From contig CM051520.1 of NCBI GenBank assembly GCA_028015205.1, forward strand, positions 33,037,528-33,101,527: a stretch of 64,000 nt of DNA. The letters run 5' to 3'. Below the pieces are notes generated by a model that had not been told where the DNA came from, ran no database searches, and saw only the letters and a list, made by a program, of their open reading frames with translations. Positions 1 to 14,674 of the stretch are shown here, piece by piece (within the stretch, counting starts at the first letter, position 1; the number at the start of each line of letters is the position of its first letter). Source of the DNA: Mytilisepta virgata. Its lineage: Eukaryota > Mollusca > Bivalvia > Mytilida > Mytilidae. The position numbers and the translations under genes were made by a program.

Positions 1-3000
1 ATTTATTAGCACTGAAATCGTTAGGCCCGTGTCGGTCAAGGCTCAAATCTTATTTATGAATTCTACACGATATATCATTTATTTTTTTCTATTTCATTTT
101 TATTTCTATTCTTAATTTAATTTTTTTTTTTTTTGTATTGCTAGCACCTTATGGGTGTATATTTATTAAAAAAAATATATGTATATTTCTAAAAATGAGT
201 CATCAAGACTAAGATTGAGGGGTAAAATCGAGCAGATTGTTTTAAATTTAAATACAATTCACGCACCATTTATTATGTTCAACAAGCAAAAACGATCTGT
301 AATAGCGTACATGAGAAATAATTTCTTCATGGGACAAAAGCATAGTGTAATGAACCAATGACAAGTGGACATGAGGCCTAGGAAGTGACATTGGATTCTC
401 GAAATTATTTTTCACATCGTCAATGAGCCTGCACGCACGTCCAACTCTTTTAATTATATTCCAGGTGATATTCGATCCTGCCATATACACATGATATAAG
501 TCAAATGGTTGTTTAATAAACTGTAATTAAAAGATTAATATTTATTGTACATGCCAAATTGTCCATCCTATTATCTTGCTAATTCCCAATCACGTGTTAA
601 GTGTTATAACGATCAATAGCAAACCGATAAGAATTCAAGTAAGAGAGAAGATAATAGATTTTGTACAGATGGATGAAAAAAAATTAAATCATTTTTGAAT
701 CTTTTCGAAACATATTTGACATGGTGAAGACAGAAATTAGTAAATTTGGTACTGGTCTTCCTACGTTAGTAATTGTGTATTAAGACAACGGATCTAGTTC
801 TGTTTTAACTCAAAGTTTAGTTATGTTAATTAAGTATTGTTTTTTCACGGTTTCAAAGTTTCCTTTGATCAATCCCTCCTACCATTTCCTTTAAAACAAT
901 ACTTACCCTAAGAAAGAGTAACGCCATTGATTTGTGAATGTTTTATGAAATCACAAACGTTTTCATCATGCAATATCCACAGAAATCAGATGTTCAAATA
1001 CAAATATGTATAAAAAAGGAGCCATGTTGGTTGGACGGCTAAACCCAAACGAGAAGCTGATACATGTAAAACAAAATATGAAGGCACAGTTTTTCTTTTT
1101 GTGTTTTTTTTTCGTTTGTTGTTTTTATACTATCTTAATTTTTTTTAGCTAGTACATGTAGTTGGTAATAGTTATTTCACCTCTTCATTTTTTTCCATTT
1201 TTTTCTATATAGATTCACATTTATAAAGATAAATTGTGAAGTCATTTCTCTTTCGATTTTAATGCAGTTGTCACTATGATAACAAAAACCAGAAATTTAA
1301 TTGTCTATTTCTTCTGACAGATCTGAAATGCATTAACATAATTACAATGGTTTATTTACGAACAAAAATTATGATTTACATTTCCTTATATATCAATCAA
1401 ATTTATGACGCCAAAATTTTTCTTTTTAATTAAGTTGTTGTAACTTTTCACTATTATTTATAAATAAGCAATTAATTTTCAGATGATTTGCTTCCCTATC
1501 CGATGTGTAACAAGAAAAATTAGACAACAGCGATGCAAAAATCAACAGAAATTTAAAAACACGTCAGTAAATTTTCTTTCGGCCCCTCGATACCCATTAT
1601 TGCATCTTTGGTGGCCTTGGGGTAATAGTTGGTATCTCGGGGACAGTAAACATATTATTACTCTCACACCCAGTCAATAACATATAATTTATTACTTGTC
1701 TTGTAGTACTCTATGTTGTGCACTCTATTTCAGTATCAAAACATGGTGCTTTGAGGGAAAATGTATACAATGTGAACGTATTGTGGAATCACGCATCCGA
1801 ATTTTAAAAGTCAATCTCCATGGAGAAATGTAGTCCGAGATTCATATGACATCAATCTGTCGGTTTTATAACAAGTTATCCATTAAGCGTCACGTCTGAT
1901 TTAATGGGCCATTTACGCACATTTCTATACAATTACTGTACTGTCCCTTTGTCTTGCTAGAAGTGATAAGAAAAAATAAAAGGACTGGATTGTAGTAACA
2001 CGTTGTTGTCTAAGATGTGCAGATAATGACTTCCATACAAAACTCTAACATTGTCTAGCATTATACCCGTCACGTGTGCTGTTATAAATATATTTCTATT
2101 CATTTGAAATTGGCCGGGTTTCCCCGTTTGCTATTTGTAATTAAGAAAACGTTAATAACACTGAGGGCCATATGGCAATATAATGACCGACAGATCGCTC
2201 AAAAATCAGTATATGGAACGAAACGAAGCACAAACCAATCGAAAAGAATGACATTATTCACACAAGAAAAAGAATGGAAAAAATCTTATACCCTTTAGTT
2301 TCTCTCTTTTAAATCGAATTTACAGAATCAATTATTCTCTGTTATTGTTCATAAGTCTGAGGAGCGACCCAAATTTGGACACCAGAAGAATGTTTACAAT
2401 GAAATTAAAACACAAAACAAACCCTTAACCAATTGCGGTAAAAAATCGCATATTGGCCCGGAGCTCCGGACCAGAGAAGTTAACTTAGATAAATAGGAGA
2501 GAAAAAATCAATCAGTATAATCAGTATAATATATAATTATATATGTAACATCTAATACTCGTTTTACTGTTTAAAATTCGGAATTTTAATGCAGAAAAGA
2601 TTTGGTGATTTAATTGGGTGGGGTTTTAGTATCTATACTTTTAAATTTACGGGCTGCAATTTTATAGCCGTTTTACCTCCGAGCCGACGATCGTCAAAAA
2701 TATTATATAATAAAAAATAGTTAGAGAATGTAATATACTTTCTAATTTCACATATTAATTGCTTTAATTAACGTGGCTTAACGTAATTAACCCAAAATAT
2801 CCATGATCCGAGTTCCGTGGTTGGTTCTGTTCTGTTACGGTTTCCATTATTATTTCTAAACAAAGTTCAGAGTTTAAACTTTTATTGATATAAAATCCAA
2901 CATATACACATAAAATATAACATTCCATACAAAATAATTAGACAAACGTATACATGCGCAAAAGCTATGCAAGCAAAGAACTGAAAGAATACAAAATACA

Positions 3001-5154
3001 AAACCGACTAAAAAGTATAATTGTAAAACTGAACTAACATCAAACTTTAAAAAGATAGACTTACGGGGCTACACACAGTGTGTGGATAAGATATACATAC
3101 ATTAAAGGTATGCGGTTATTGTGAAGTGAACCCCGAAGTGAACCATCTTCGAACGGGAACATGTCCATGTCCAATATACATATAAAGAAAACAACAAATT
3201 GTAGAAAATTATAAAAACAACTATTTCTCATTTGACATAGATTTTTTTCATTTACGTGTGTGTAAAATTTGCACGAGAGAGGGAGGGTCTATTCAAATAA
3301 TATGTGGTACGGCGGTGACGCTGGAAGTCTGAAAACTTCCTCAATCATATATATGTTTGTTTTATATATGCAAGGCAATCATATTTGTTTTGTACTGTAA
3401 CTATGCCCTCAATGGGCCCATTAATTGGTTAATAATAAAAACATCTTTATCTTCTTCATCATATTGACATTTCCAGAAATCCCTACCCAGTTACATATTT
3501 CTTGCATCGCCAAGATAATATATATCTTATAATATGCTAACTTGACACTTGATTATCCAATTATCTAGGGATTAAATGGTCAGATTCTCTGTAGGAGATC
3601 GTCTTAAAGATAACACACACACCCCGTCAAAATTAGGTACACAAAGAAAAAGTTGTCTTGATCGTGTAGCCCGAACAGACATTTCATGCGCAAAAGCTAC
3701 CACTCGATCTTTACTTCAAGTAAAGAAAAGCTTAAAAACTGAAAACTGACTCGACAGTATACAGCCAAATCTGATTGAAAAGAGCACGAGCAGAGAGACT
3801 GAGAATTTAAAAACGTATTTTTTTCCAGATAACTTTAGTAAAGCCGCAGTGTAACGTTTATTCTTTAGTAATACATGTACACAGGTCTATAGTCTTAAAT
3901 AATCTCAGGTCTATAAAAATGTTTTGAGGATTTATATCTGCGTAACTATGAAAGATATACATTTATTAATATTACCTAAACGTATAAGATAAATATTACA
4001 TAGGGCCCAGTTTCAGTCACAAGAATCCCCAAACTTCGTAAAACGTAAACACAATAACAACTGTTGAAAAGCAATATGGAAGTAGAAGCTTTGAATGCTC
4101 ATCGTCATTACGCCACCTACATAATTCTTCAAATTTTCTAGCATTGTTGTATTAAAGAGTTTTTTTTGTCCTTCACCTCAGCAAATGACATATAGTGATG
4201 TATCCGTAACTTCGGTGTACCATGGCTATTGTGTAGAGTGTTGATTTCTTTAACTGCAGCCTAGGTAAATACTTAAAATACTACACATGGTTATTGAATA
4301 TTGAATTGTAAAAGAAAAGATAATACGACCACTGAATATATTTTAAAGCACATTCTTCGCAATACGCATTTCGGCTATTTTCTAAGAAGTCAACCCTATA
4401 AATTGCATCAGTTATGTTGTACACGGGCCACAATATTGTAACCTTTACAGCGCGTGCATGTTTTATAACTTATGTGTGTTTAGCTTGAACAATTGTTTAT
4501 TCAAACACGTTTTTTAATTCTGCATGTTCTCTCCGGAAAGGTAAAACAAACTTTTCAACATGGTTCGGTCTTGCGTCCTCAAAGTAGCCATTTCTATGTT
4601 TATGTGCATTAATGACACTTAACATCCACGCATCCCTATTGTTTGTTGGACCCGACACTAATTTAGTGTTTCGGAAGTTTCAGAACAATTTGAAGTATTT
4701 TTTTGTTGTTGACATAAGCTTTAATTTTATGTAAACATTTTCTAGGTCTGCTATCGTCAGGGGTCCTCCTAGATATCTTTATTACTTTATTCTTGCACTT
4801 GTTAAAATTTCGCCGATATTTTTATGTTTTTTATAGGCTATTATCGGTTTTTCATGGAAGATTTGTCTACAAGTATCGAATATATATTCTGTAACCCAGC
4901 AGTTTGTGTTTAATTTTAAGCGTTATTAATTTCGAAATCGTTTCTAATACAATTTCAAGTCCATCAATTACTTCTTTTTAAATTTACTTGTAAAAATAAC
5001 CACATTTAGTAGATGTGCAACACAGTGAAATAAAAGTTGGAGAGAGAAAGTCCATGAAAAAACATGAAATATGAAATAAAAAACGTAATGCAAAAATAAG
5101 AAGGCACTAATACATACTAAACAAAAAAAGATCAGTTCACATAAAATGACAATC
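1..5154. other. AT-rich non-coding region
   Basis: I see no convincing exon, RNA gene or complete mobile element here. Open frames are short, AT-driven and lack paired splice sites. The stretch has frequent T- and A-runs. I treat it as intergenic or intronic DNA. Confidence 0.5.
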
Positions 5155-5157
5155 TTA

Positions 5158-5362
5158 GGCCAAAACAAAATATATATTTGTTTAAGGTTACATTTAGACC
5201 TAGATCTATGGGGGGAAAATGTTAGCGGATGTTTCATTAGGGAAATAATTATATCAGCGACATTTTTGTCCTAAGATGTGAATAAAATGGGTTAGGGTAG
5301 GCACAAAAATAGGGTAGGTAAGGTAACCTTTAACAGTATTTTTTAACATATTTTGTTTGGCC
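5158..5362. mobile_element. Short MITE, GGCC ends, TTA target duplication
   Basis: The element begins GGCCAAAACAAAATAT and ends with the inverse of GGCCAAACAAAATATG. It is flanked on both sides by TTA (5155-5157 and 5363-5365). It is about 205 bp, has no coding capacity, and contains GGGTTAGGGTAGGC-type internal motifs. It is related to the element at 22963-23186. A 3-bp TTA duplication is typical of PIF/Harbinger elements, so this is probably a non-autonomous member; the superfamily call is inference. Confidence 0.6.
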
Positions 5363-6599
5363 TTATAAACTGAATAAAAACAAATATTTTCAAATAATTT
5401 AAACTAGTTGAAATATAATTTTAATTTTAAAGAAAACCAAACGAATGACCTCAGTTTTTTTTTTAAAGCTTATCTTTTTTTTTAATTATTTTTTCTGATT
5501 CTCATTTACAATTTTTGTTTTATCAAATTCAACGTTTTGAGAATTACATATTATCATATTCAAACATTTTCAATAAAAAAAAAGAAATAAATATGGGCAC
5601 CCCGTTTTTTTTAATAAAATTATATATTTAACAACAAAAATTAAAAGATAACAGGAAAAAACAAAAGTATATGGAAGAAACGATTGCATTTGTGTAAACG
5701 TCTTACGAACGCTGTTATGGAGTTTTGTCTAGTTTTTCCCTCAAAATTAGTACCAATCTGTAATCATACATATCCTTGTTGTGTTCATGTTTGTGTTTTG
5801 TACTCTTTTGTGTTAATTTTTGTCCCGCGTTCTGTCAGTGGGGTCGTTTTGTTTGATACATGTGTCATCAGAAAGAGTTTGATCGTAGAATACAATGTAT
5901 ATGATACTCGTTTTTCACGAAACTGTAGGTAAACTTCAATGATTTGACTTTTGAAAGTCTATGTGGAAAATTCGACGTTTTTCTAATATATCCTATGTGA
6001 AAAGTTCATATTACAAGAGTTCAAATCACAAACTTTTTTCAAACCATTTTATCAAAAATTGAAACGACTATCCCATCCTGTTCTTCACATTCTTAGACTC
6101 GACCTTAACCTCCTGTGGGGATTGAATAATCTAGCTGTAACGTGTAGAAACTGTCAATTGGAGAGAGTCAATTAACATCTGTCATGTAAATCTACTTATA
6201 TAATCTCTTTGCAGTTTATATAACCATCAGCTAATTCATCATGTGTTCATTTAATCTGGGACACACGTTGTGTGTTTAAAGATATATCAATCGCAAAATT
6301 ACATATCTAACATGCGGTATTGAATTCTTCAATTGTTGTTCAATCAGCTAAAGATGAGCGGACCTTGCCATTTATATAATTTTCGAAACAATACCTAATT
6401 GAATTTTCATTTCCCATGAAGATTAAAATAGATGAATGGTGCGTTGTTTTGGCTTCATTTAGGAAATTGTGTGTACAGAAAACCCTCTCATGCTATAAAA
6501 AATCTACAATGTAATTAATTAGTCCGGTTTTTAAGAATCATGAACATTCACGCATTTATTTACAAACTATTCAAATTGATTTTAAGAAACTATCCATAA

Positions 6600-6770
6600 A
6601 ATAGGGAAAAAATGGGAATGGCGAGCCGTTAAAGGGACATAAAACGACTTCAATGTACTAAATAACAAGTCGAACAAAAGCAAATATAAAATCATCGAAA
6701 AAATCCCAACATAAGTAAAAAGTCAAAATTGCCTAACGTTTCGGCCAATAAGACCTTGATCACGAGCATA
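6600..6770 (-). repeat. Candidate retroelement 3' tail (CTGATCAAGG...CCGAAACGTT type)
   Basis: Read on the minus strand, this has a short hairpin, AAGGTCTTATTGGCCGAAACG, followed by AT-rich sequence. The arrangement TGATNAAGG-loop-CCGAAACGTT is shared with the inverted pair at 7807/8100 and with 33499-33541. I associate such tails with Penelope-like retroelements and degenerate hammerhead motifs. No reverse-transcriptase sequence is attached here. The family assignment is inference. Confidence 0.35.
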
Positions 6771-7806
6771 AAAAATTAAAAAGATGTTGACTCTATGAAA
6801 CCTAGAACAGAAATGTTATTCTTTTATGCTTTACATTGGCAGAAAAATATTCTATTATCGAACGAATTGTTTTGCAATATGCTTACTTTTTTATCCATGA
6901 TATAGGTTTTAATTATACATTGTTTTGTTGAATAAGCAAGTAAAACATCAAATTTTGTTCGATTTAAAATACCTGAAAATTTCAAACAACACTGCCATGA
7001 CAGCAGCAAAATTTGTCTCGCCAAAATTTTACGTTCTATTTGAAAGAGTAAACGGATTAACTTTAAAAATAACATTGTTTTGTGAGCATTATTTAATTTC
7101 ATATAATTAAAATAATATCGGTGTACATCTATTCAATTAATGTAACTCCACAGTTGCTTGATTTATTATTACCAAATATATGTCAAGTTTAATTTATTTA
7201 TCTATTGTGTCTGCTTCTTGATTCGATATCAAATCCTGTCTGTTACTTATCTTGTATAGATTAGGGGAGGGGGGGGGGGGGGTGGTGTTCCAGGATAGTC
7301 TTTGTGCAATATGTTCGCAGTTCGCAATCTTTTCACGTTTTTATTTTAATATTTCTTGTTCGCTACTGTATACCTACCTCACTATTGTACGACATTTATA
7401 TATATAAAAAAATAGCCTTTTTTTACTTCAGAAAAACAAATCCAAAAATTATTTAATGTTTTTCAGATGTACTTATCATTTCAATCTGTATAAACTTGAT
7501 ATTAATTTCCCGTGCAGTGTGAAGACATGCAGATCGCTTTTTTTCTATCAACATAACATATGACCTAATTTTTCACTTGTATTTTTCAATATGGCGGTGA
7601 TTAATATCTGCTTCTTTTCACGGACAGCTACGGAACTTCTTGTTCGGACCTTGCATAAACTGTAGATATTCGAATGATTTTTAAAAAAAATAAATAAAAA
7701 CAATTACTCGCCATCTCTGGATGTTTCCACCTTTTAATTATTTATATATATATATGTTCTATTTGCCATATTGTTTTATACATCTAATTACTTAGTCATT
7801 TCGCGT

Positions 7807-7841
7807 ACTGATGAAGGATCTTAGTGGTCCGAACTTCAGAC

Positions 7842-7901
<60 letters not shown>

Positions 7902-8100
7902 CTTTAGACTATCTAAAGTAATAACCAACGTTCGAACTTACTAGATGTTTGACCGATAATAAATTAACGATACAATGCAAACTAAAAAATAAATAGACGT
8001 CTAAAAAGTTGCAAAACAACATCAAAATAAATAAAATTTTGAATTGTAACAATAATTCAAACTTAACAAAATGTTCGGATCACTGAGATCCTTCATCAGT
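7807..8100. repeat. Inverted repeat flanking (TA)n
   Basis: ACTGATGAAGGATCTTAGTG (7807 onward, to 7833) is repeated as its inverse at 8074-8100, with two mismatches over 27 bases. The interval contains a (TA)n microsatellite at 7843-7899, and a second one follows at 8124-8147. GTTGCAAAACAACATCAAAA near 8007 is repeated as a close copy near 8152. The arms resemble degenerate hammerhead-like tails (TGATGAAGGATC...GATCCGAA). Confidence 0.6.
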
Positions 8101-9492
8101 GCTGTTGCGTTGTGAAATTTTGATATATATATATATATATATATTTATATGAGTTGCGAAACAACATCAAAATAAAACTATTCTGATCTGTGAAAAACTA
8201 TATCTAGTTGCCGGTATTTGAGCTCATTTCTTATCTTACTTACTCCAGTTATGATAGAAATCGCGCCCGCTGTTCAAATTCTACGTTATATATTATGAAG
8301 TATTATAGCCCTTTTGCAGGGCCTTTATATTCCATCTTATTTTAAAAAAGAATCATAATCTGACTTAATTGTTAAAAGAACGATACATTATTCATATCTT
8401 AAATAAACATAAACTATTTAAAGTATCTATATGACATTAACATTATGTTACTTATTTATTTAATATACTGTAATAATTAAGTACATGTACCATTTTATTC
8501 TGCCTAAAAATTTTTTCATGCGAATTGTTAAATTCCCTGTTTTAACTTACGTTCAGCTTACGCTATAAAAAAGAATCAATTACAGTGAATGTGGTCAAAA
8601 ATTGCCAAACAAAGAATGTGTGTCTGGTATTCCAGACTTACGGAGGGATCAAAGAAGAATATATGTGATGTAATTTCCTCGTTTCCATTTAAAGATAAAT
8701 TCATACATAAGTGTTAATTTTACAACCCAAAATGTGCTAAAAACAAAACCATATTCACAGGATTTACATAAATTGGCTTTGTTTGTAGCACAGTATTTAA
8801 ATAGATTCTGCAAGTTCTCGCCATCACATCCGAGTGAACGTCACGATTTCTTTTTGCTATAGAGTTCAGTTTTTAAGCCTACGATTTCCTTCGTTGATAT
8901 AAAGGTTTGTACATTTTTTTGTATCATTACCAGCATGAACCGAATGAAAGTTCTGCTTATTGAATATTATAGTTCTTAATATTTTTCAGTTCTCGAAAAT
9001 AATATGTTAAAGATATTTTAAGGATAATGATTTTTTGAGAATGAGTTTTATTTAGATGAACAAATAAATAAATTTTTACATTTAGAAATATTAGTTGCCT
9101 CACTCTATACGGTGTGTGTTTGAGTTTTTGTCTGAAATGATAAGTACAAGATTACGACACTGCGTTTATTTCTGTCATTAAATGATGAAAAAATGACAAT
9201 GAAGGTCGTTGGGTGTTACAGAGATAAGGGAGAAAGAGTGGAAAATCGGGAAGGCAAAACACTAAATCCATTATACAACCGGTGTGTGTTTGAGTTTTTG
9301 GTAAAATGATAAGTACAAGATTACGATATTGATTGATACAGATTTCTGTATACATTAAAATTAAAGCAAATATACATTAAAATTAAAGCAAAATATGTGT
9401 AGCCCCAAGAAGAAAACGTAAGCATTATATAGCAAAAACATAATATTCGAATTTAAACTGTGAAATAGGTCATTTACATTTTATATTTACAG

Positions 9493-9569
9493 TATATTTA
9501 CAAATTCTTCTGTGATGTCGGGTTTAATTGGAACAACTTCATATGACTACATAGATGACTTAGAATGTG
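9493..9569 (+). CDS. Micro-exon gene, exon 1 or first visible exon
   Basis: A polypyrimidine-AG acceptor (TTTATATTTACAG) precedes the exon, and a consensus donor GTAAGT follows 9569. An ATG at 9515 opens a frame of 18 codons plus one base (phase 1 out), ending in the acidic IDDLEC. Read from the acceptor itself, the frame is also open and starts IFTNSSV, which matches the IFTRQSV start of the exon at 14015. The exon may therefore be internal, with entry phase 2, or may carry the start codon at 9515 after a short 5' UTR. The function of the product is unknown. The downstream exons join in frame. Confidence 0.55.
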
Positions 9570-10668
9570 GTAAGTTTTAGTTTAGTTTAATCATATGTTA
9601 TTAATCAAAACATATAACTCAATACAATTACATACATATTAATACAATAAGATACAATTAATTAATGGGATTGGGAAACAAGTATAAAACTTATATAAAT
9701 CTCTATCCTAAATTGGTAATTTTATAGCATAAGTTTATGTAATCTAATTTTTGCGTGAACCCATTAAGTTTCGCGCCTTCAGTATATGCACCGTTTTATG
9801 TTATAGTCAATGAGCCATTCGGATCTCCTCGGAATTATATTCTTGGAATCCCTTGAGGCAGAGACTGTAATGTAATTGTTTCATTACCACGTGATGTTGT
9901 GTATTTGAATAAGATAATTTGTAAACCTAAGCCTGAAAAGCAAATAGCTAATTAAACGTCGTAAGGTTTTAATGGTTTTATTAACGTGCGACTTCGTATA
10001 TTTTCCAAAAAAGCAATCGTCAACCGGTTTTAAAAGCTCTTCAGAGTTTATGTTTGTATTTGCAATGTTTTATACCGACTCTAAATAAAGCTTTATGTCT
10101 AATTATGTCTTATAATCGTCTGCGAAATTTGGTGTAGTATATTTTCATGCTATAGTATATTGATATGTAGTTAGAATTTGTTAGGGAAAACATTTATTTT
10201 CATTTCAAACCATTATACTAAGTTGTGTTTCTAACACAGTATGATCCACGAAAACATGGTGTAGGATCTTTGAAATATACACTCTGTCTAAAATTTAATG
10301 CGGAATGTCTTCACTTGTGAAATATGTTCGCTGTAGATCTATATTTTTCCTTATAACTTATTTTAGTTTACCGTTCTTCATTTTGCAAAAATCTGTACAG
10401 TATTACATTGATTTCCCTTTGCGAATCTCAACTGACCAACATACACTATAACAATAGCCCAGGGGAACAGGAAATGATTAAATTTTAATTGCGTTTCAAT
10501 CGATAAATTTATTCTGTCTGCTTTTAACCGGTTAGGAAAGTTGTTTATTTAATTGAAAGTTGTAAAATTCTTCACTCAATAAATTTATTCAATGATAGCT
10601 AGAAATCTATTTATAGTCTACTATTTAATTTAAAGTTGTAAAATTATCCCTTATCTCCTGTAACCCAG

Positions 10669-11705
<1,037 letters not shown>

Positions 11706-12658
11706 AAGGTCACTGTATATAATTACGTCGCACTAATGTTACCACAAGGTGAATGTAGGGGTTAGGCATAAATATAATAAAGTTATTTAATCATATCATA
11801 TCTTTAGAACAAAATTCTGCGTCTTTCAACATGTTAGAAAAGTTATTGAAACTGTACATAATTATGTAATGTTTGACAATTTTACACTTTTGACAAAAAT
11901 TAAAATCGTCCTGTGATGTTAACCCTGGACAGAAATTGTATTTGCGAAAAGTAAAAATGCCAGTTTATTGAAACATGACATATAATAATACATGAAACAA
12001 AACAATCATTTTCTGATCAGTCAACGATCTAGCGTTCACGTATTGCTTTTCCTTTTTTAAAGAAAGCAACTTGTTTTAGATATTTTTCAACAAAGGCTAT
12101 ACATGACACACTAAGTCTAGAGTAAAAAACCGTTGTAGAATGTTGAAATAAATCCTTTTTAAATTCGGAAAAATGTGTAACTTGACCATACCAATACCAT
12201 TTTGAATGAACATGAAGGAAGTATAAGATTTCTGAATGAACACCTTAATCTATGCTCTAAATAGCTTTCTGTAGATGCGATTTAAATTATCAGGGGTCAT
12301 GTGTCGTAATCATTGTAATGGGGCTTTTTGACACTTGTTAGATGTTGTCAGATAAAATAGCTATAAACAATGGTCATTACATTATGCAAATTACACTCGC
12401 ATACATGATATCGGTACATCAATATAATGAAATAAACCAAACTCCGCAAAAAGAAATCATTATGGAATTGAAAATTTATCGTTCGTAGGAAAATATAGAT
12501 TTTTAAGACATTGTGTATATGAAAACAGAAGAAATAAAAATGGAAATTTATTACTGATAATTGAAAATAATTTCTCATCATTCTCACACATATTATGGAC
12601 TATCAATAGAAACTGTTGGATTGTGAAATATTCCGAGAAATAAGGATTTTTTTTAATT

Positions 12659-12941
12659 TGTATAATTGATTTTGTTTAGTTGGGGTTTTACGCCGTTTTC
12701 AGCATATTTGGCTATTTCGCGGCGGCCAGTTTTTATTGGTGGAGGAAGTCGGAGTACCCGGAGAAAACCACTGACCTTCGGTAGGAAAATTGGCAATCCT
12801 TGTCAATTAAGGTTGTAGTCTAACACACCCAGCAACCGGTGAGATTCGAACTCACAACCTCAGGGTTGACAGGCTAGTGATCTTTAGTAGTCATGACGAA
12901 CTACCTAGACCACTAGGCCACCGAGGTCCCTGTATAATTGA
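12659..12941 (-). mobile_element. tRNA-derived SINE with 11-bp target duplication
   Basis: The body (12670-12930) is flanked by the direct repeat TGTATAATTGA at 12659-12669 and 12931-12941. On the minus strand the 5' end reads TGGCCTAGTGGTCTAGGTAG (A-box-like). GTTCGAATCTCACC then gives a good RNA polymerase III B box. The downstream body contains CCGGGTACTCCGACTTCC and ends in the TAAAACCCCAACTAAACAAA region. The layout (tRNA head, conserved central domain, short tail, target duplication) is that of a SINE. It resembles bivalve V/Meta-type SINEs in general, but I cannot name the family. It inserted in the first intron of the micro-exon gene. Confidence 0.85.
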
Positions 12942-14014
12942 AGATTATATAATTCAAAACCAAGGCAAAAATAAACCAGAACTGAAATTCTACTTCAACT
13001 AGAAGAATAGTTTGCTGAATACGGACAAAAGCAGCACAACATGCAACAGGTCGAAAGCTGAATTAACTAAGATTCCTACAACAATATTTACTGTTTTAAA
13101 ATTAAACGCGGTTAAATTTTACCTATTTTGTGAATCAAAAGTGTAAGTAAATTTTTAACACGTAAGGATTTATACCTTCATATAGTAATTAGATATCAAG
13201 AACTCTTTTGAATATGGTAAAGAAAGTCAGTTCATAGTATCTATTTCTTCAAAAAGTCAGAATTTAAACAGCAACTTAGAAATTACAAATTAGACTCTGA
13301 TGAATAATTACATGAAAAATGTATCAAAGTCTGTCTGACACAATTGTGTAAAAAAGGGACAACACAAAAATGATGAAAATTTGCCCCGCATTCTTTATTT
13401 TTCATAAAATTAAAGATAAAAAGTGTTCGTCCGCCCCTAAAAGAAGTAGGACCCCCCCCCCCCCCCCCCCCGCGTTTATTTCACTTCTAGGGTCATTTTC
13501 AAAAGATCCGCTAAAATTTTTCAAGATCTCTGGAGGCATAGCCTGTTATTTGGTCCCTAAAGATTTTCTAATAATAACTAACAAGCAAGTTTCTAAAAAC
13601 ATTTGTACGTACCTAAATATCGCTTTGGGAGACACAAAGTAGCCACATTAACGTCTTTTAGACAGTTTGTTCGCGTGAAAAAGATACTTTAATTAATAAA
13701 ATTAAAGCATTTGAATTGAGCTTGACTTATACAAACAATTCCGAATTTAATATTTTTTTTTAAATAAACCTTATCTGATAACTACGCAAATGAAAATGAG
13801 AATACTTTAATAATTTTGTATTTCTAAAGTATAAACTACTAATTAATTCTAATTAAATATAATATAACTGATTCATTAGAGTCTGACCCTAACAAACGAA
13901 ATAGAAGTCAAACTCTGATCTACAGAAATTACAAATCTAATTAATTTAATGCGTTACGAACGTTTTTATTGAGTACAGATTTGAAAAAAAAATAATTTTA
14001 GAATTTTATTCCAG

Positions 14015-14086
14015 AAATATTTACCCGCCAATCTGTAGTGACAGATCATTTTGAAAGTACGGATATGATAAATGACGAAAACAATG
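14015..14086 (+). CDS. Micro-exon gene, 72-nt internal exon
   Basis: The acceptor TTTTATTCCAG lies before 14015 and the donor GTGAGT after 14086. Entered in phase 1 from the exon ending at 9569, it encodes 24 residues starting EIFTRQSVVTDHF and ending INDENN, and leaves in phase 1. The length is exactly 72 nt, so skipping or repeating the exon keeps the reading frame. The start (IFTxxSV) matches the upstream exon, and the acidic end (DENN) matches the next exon (DEND), which points to exon duplication. The product is unidentified and acidic. Confidence 0.65.
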
Positions 14087-14602
14087 GTGAGTTCTGCGTC
14101 TGCTATGTTCATGATGTATTTTAAAATACCATTGAGGTGATAGAATGGACCCAAAGCTTTATTGTGAAGTTCAACTAAGTAAACAACATGCCCTCGTTGA
14201 GCTTACCTTGATTGTCAAAATGAAAACACGTTGAAATTTCATGTTTATCTGACAATAACAAAATAACAATGGAAACATAATTTTCTTTACCGTATAGCCA
14301 CACATGGTTTAAAGGCTTTTACTTTATGCATGTGTCTATGAAAGCGAAACGACATTGTAATTCACTGAACAAACTTGTGCAACAAATTATTGTGTACTAA
14401 GGAATGAATAAATAAGATTCAAAATCTGACGCCTAAAAAAGATTATGAATTGAACTTTTTTTTCATCCTAATATTACCAAACAAGTATTAGACATACATT
14501 GTATATCTGTGTTTATGATCCTTGATAATATGTATTGGATATTTAGGGCGGAATAAATTTAATAAAAAGTTTATTTAAGAAGGATTTTAAAATTTATTTT
14601 AG

Positions 14603-14674
14603 ATGCATTAAATAAACAGCAATCAGTGAATGATCAAGAGGGCTCTGATAAGAATCAAGTCGATGAAAATGATG
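14603..14674 (+). CDS. Micro-exon gene, second 72-nt internal exon
   Basis: The acceptor AATTTATTTTAG lies before 14603 and the donor GTAAGT after 14674. It enters and leaves in phase 1 like the previous exon. The 24 residues begin DALNKQQSVNDQEG and end QVDEND, hydrophilic and acidic. Aligned without gaps to the 14015 exon, it shares Gln6, Val9, Asp11, Ser15 and the Asp-Glu-Asn near the end. The equal length, phase and pattern suggest a tandemly duplicated exon. No known domain is recognised. Confidence 0.65.

Larger units (their letters stand above)
5366..9492. other. AT-rich non-coding region upstream of the micro-exon gene
   Basis: Apart from the repeats listed separately (a tail at 6.6-6.8 kb and an inverted repeat at 7.8-8.1 kb), I see nothing coding. 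A 14-base G-run lies at 7269-7282. The stretch 9330-9400 has a small direct duplication of TACATTAAAATTAAAGCAAA. Confidence 0.45.

Noticed and set aside
1483..1680. 65-codon frame after a TTTTCAG acceptor
   Set aside because: The other frame entered from the acceptor stops quickly, no donor or partner exon was found, and the composition looks random.
12840..12930. Possible tRNA gene on the minus strand
   Set aside because: The A and B boxes belong to a SINE head. The cloverleaf is not complete, and 11-bp target duplications bound the larger element.
13370..13642. 90-codon frame with a proline run
   Set aside because: The proline run is a 20-base C tract. Flanking sequence has no coding character or splice sites that fit.
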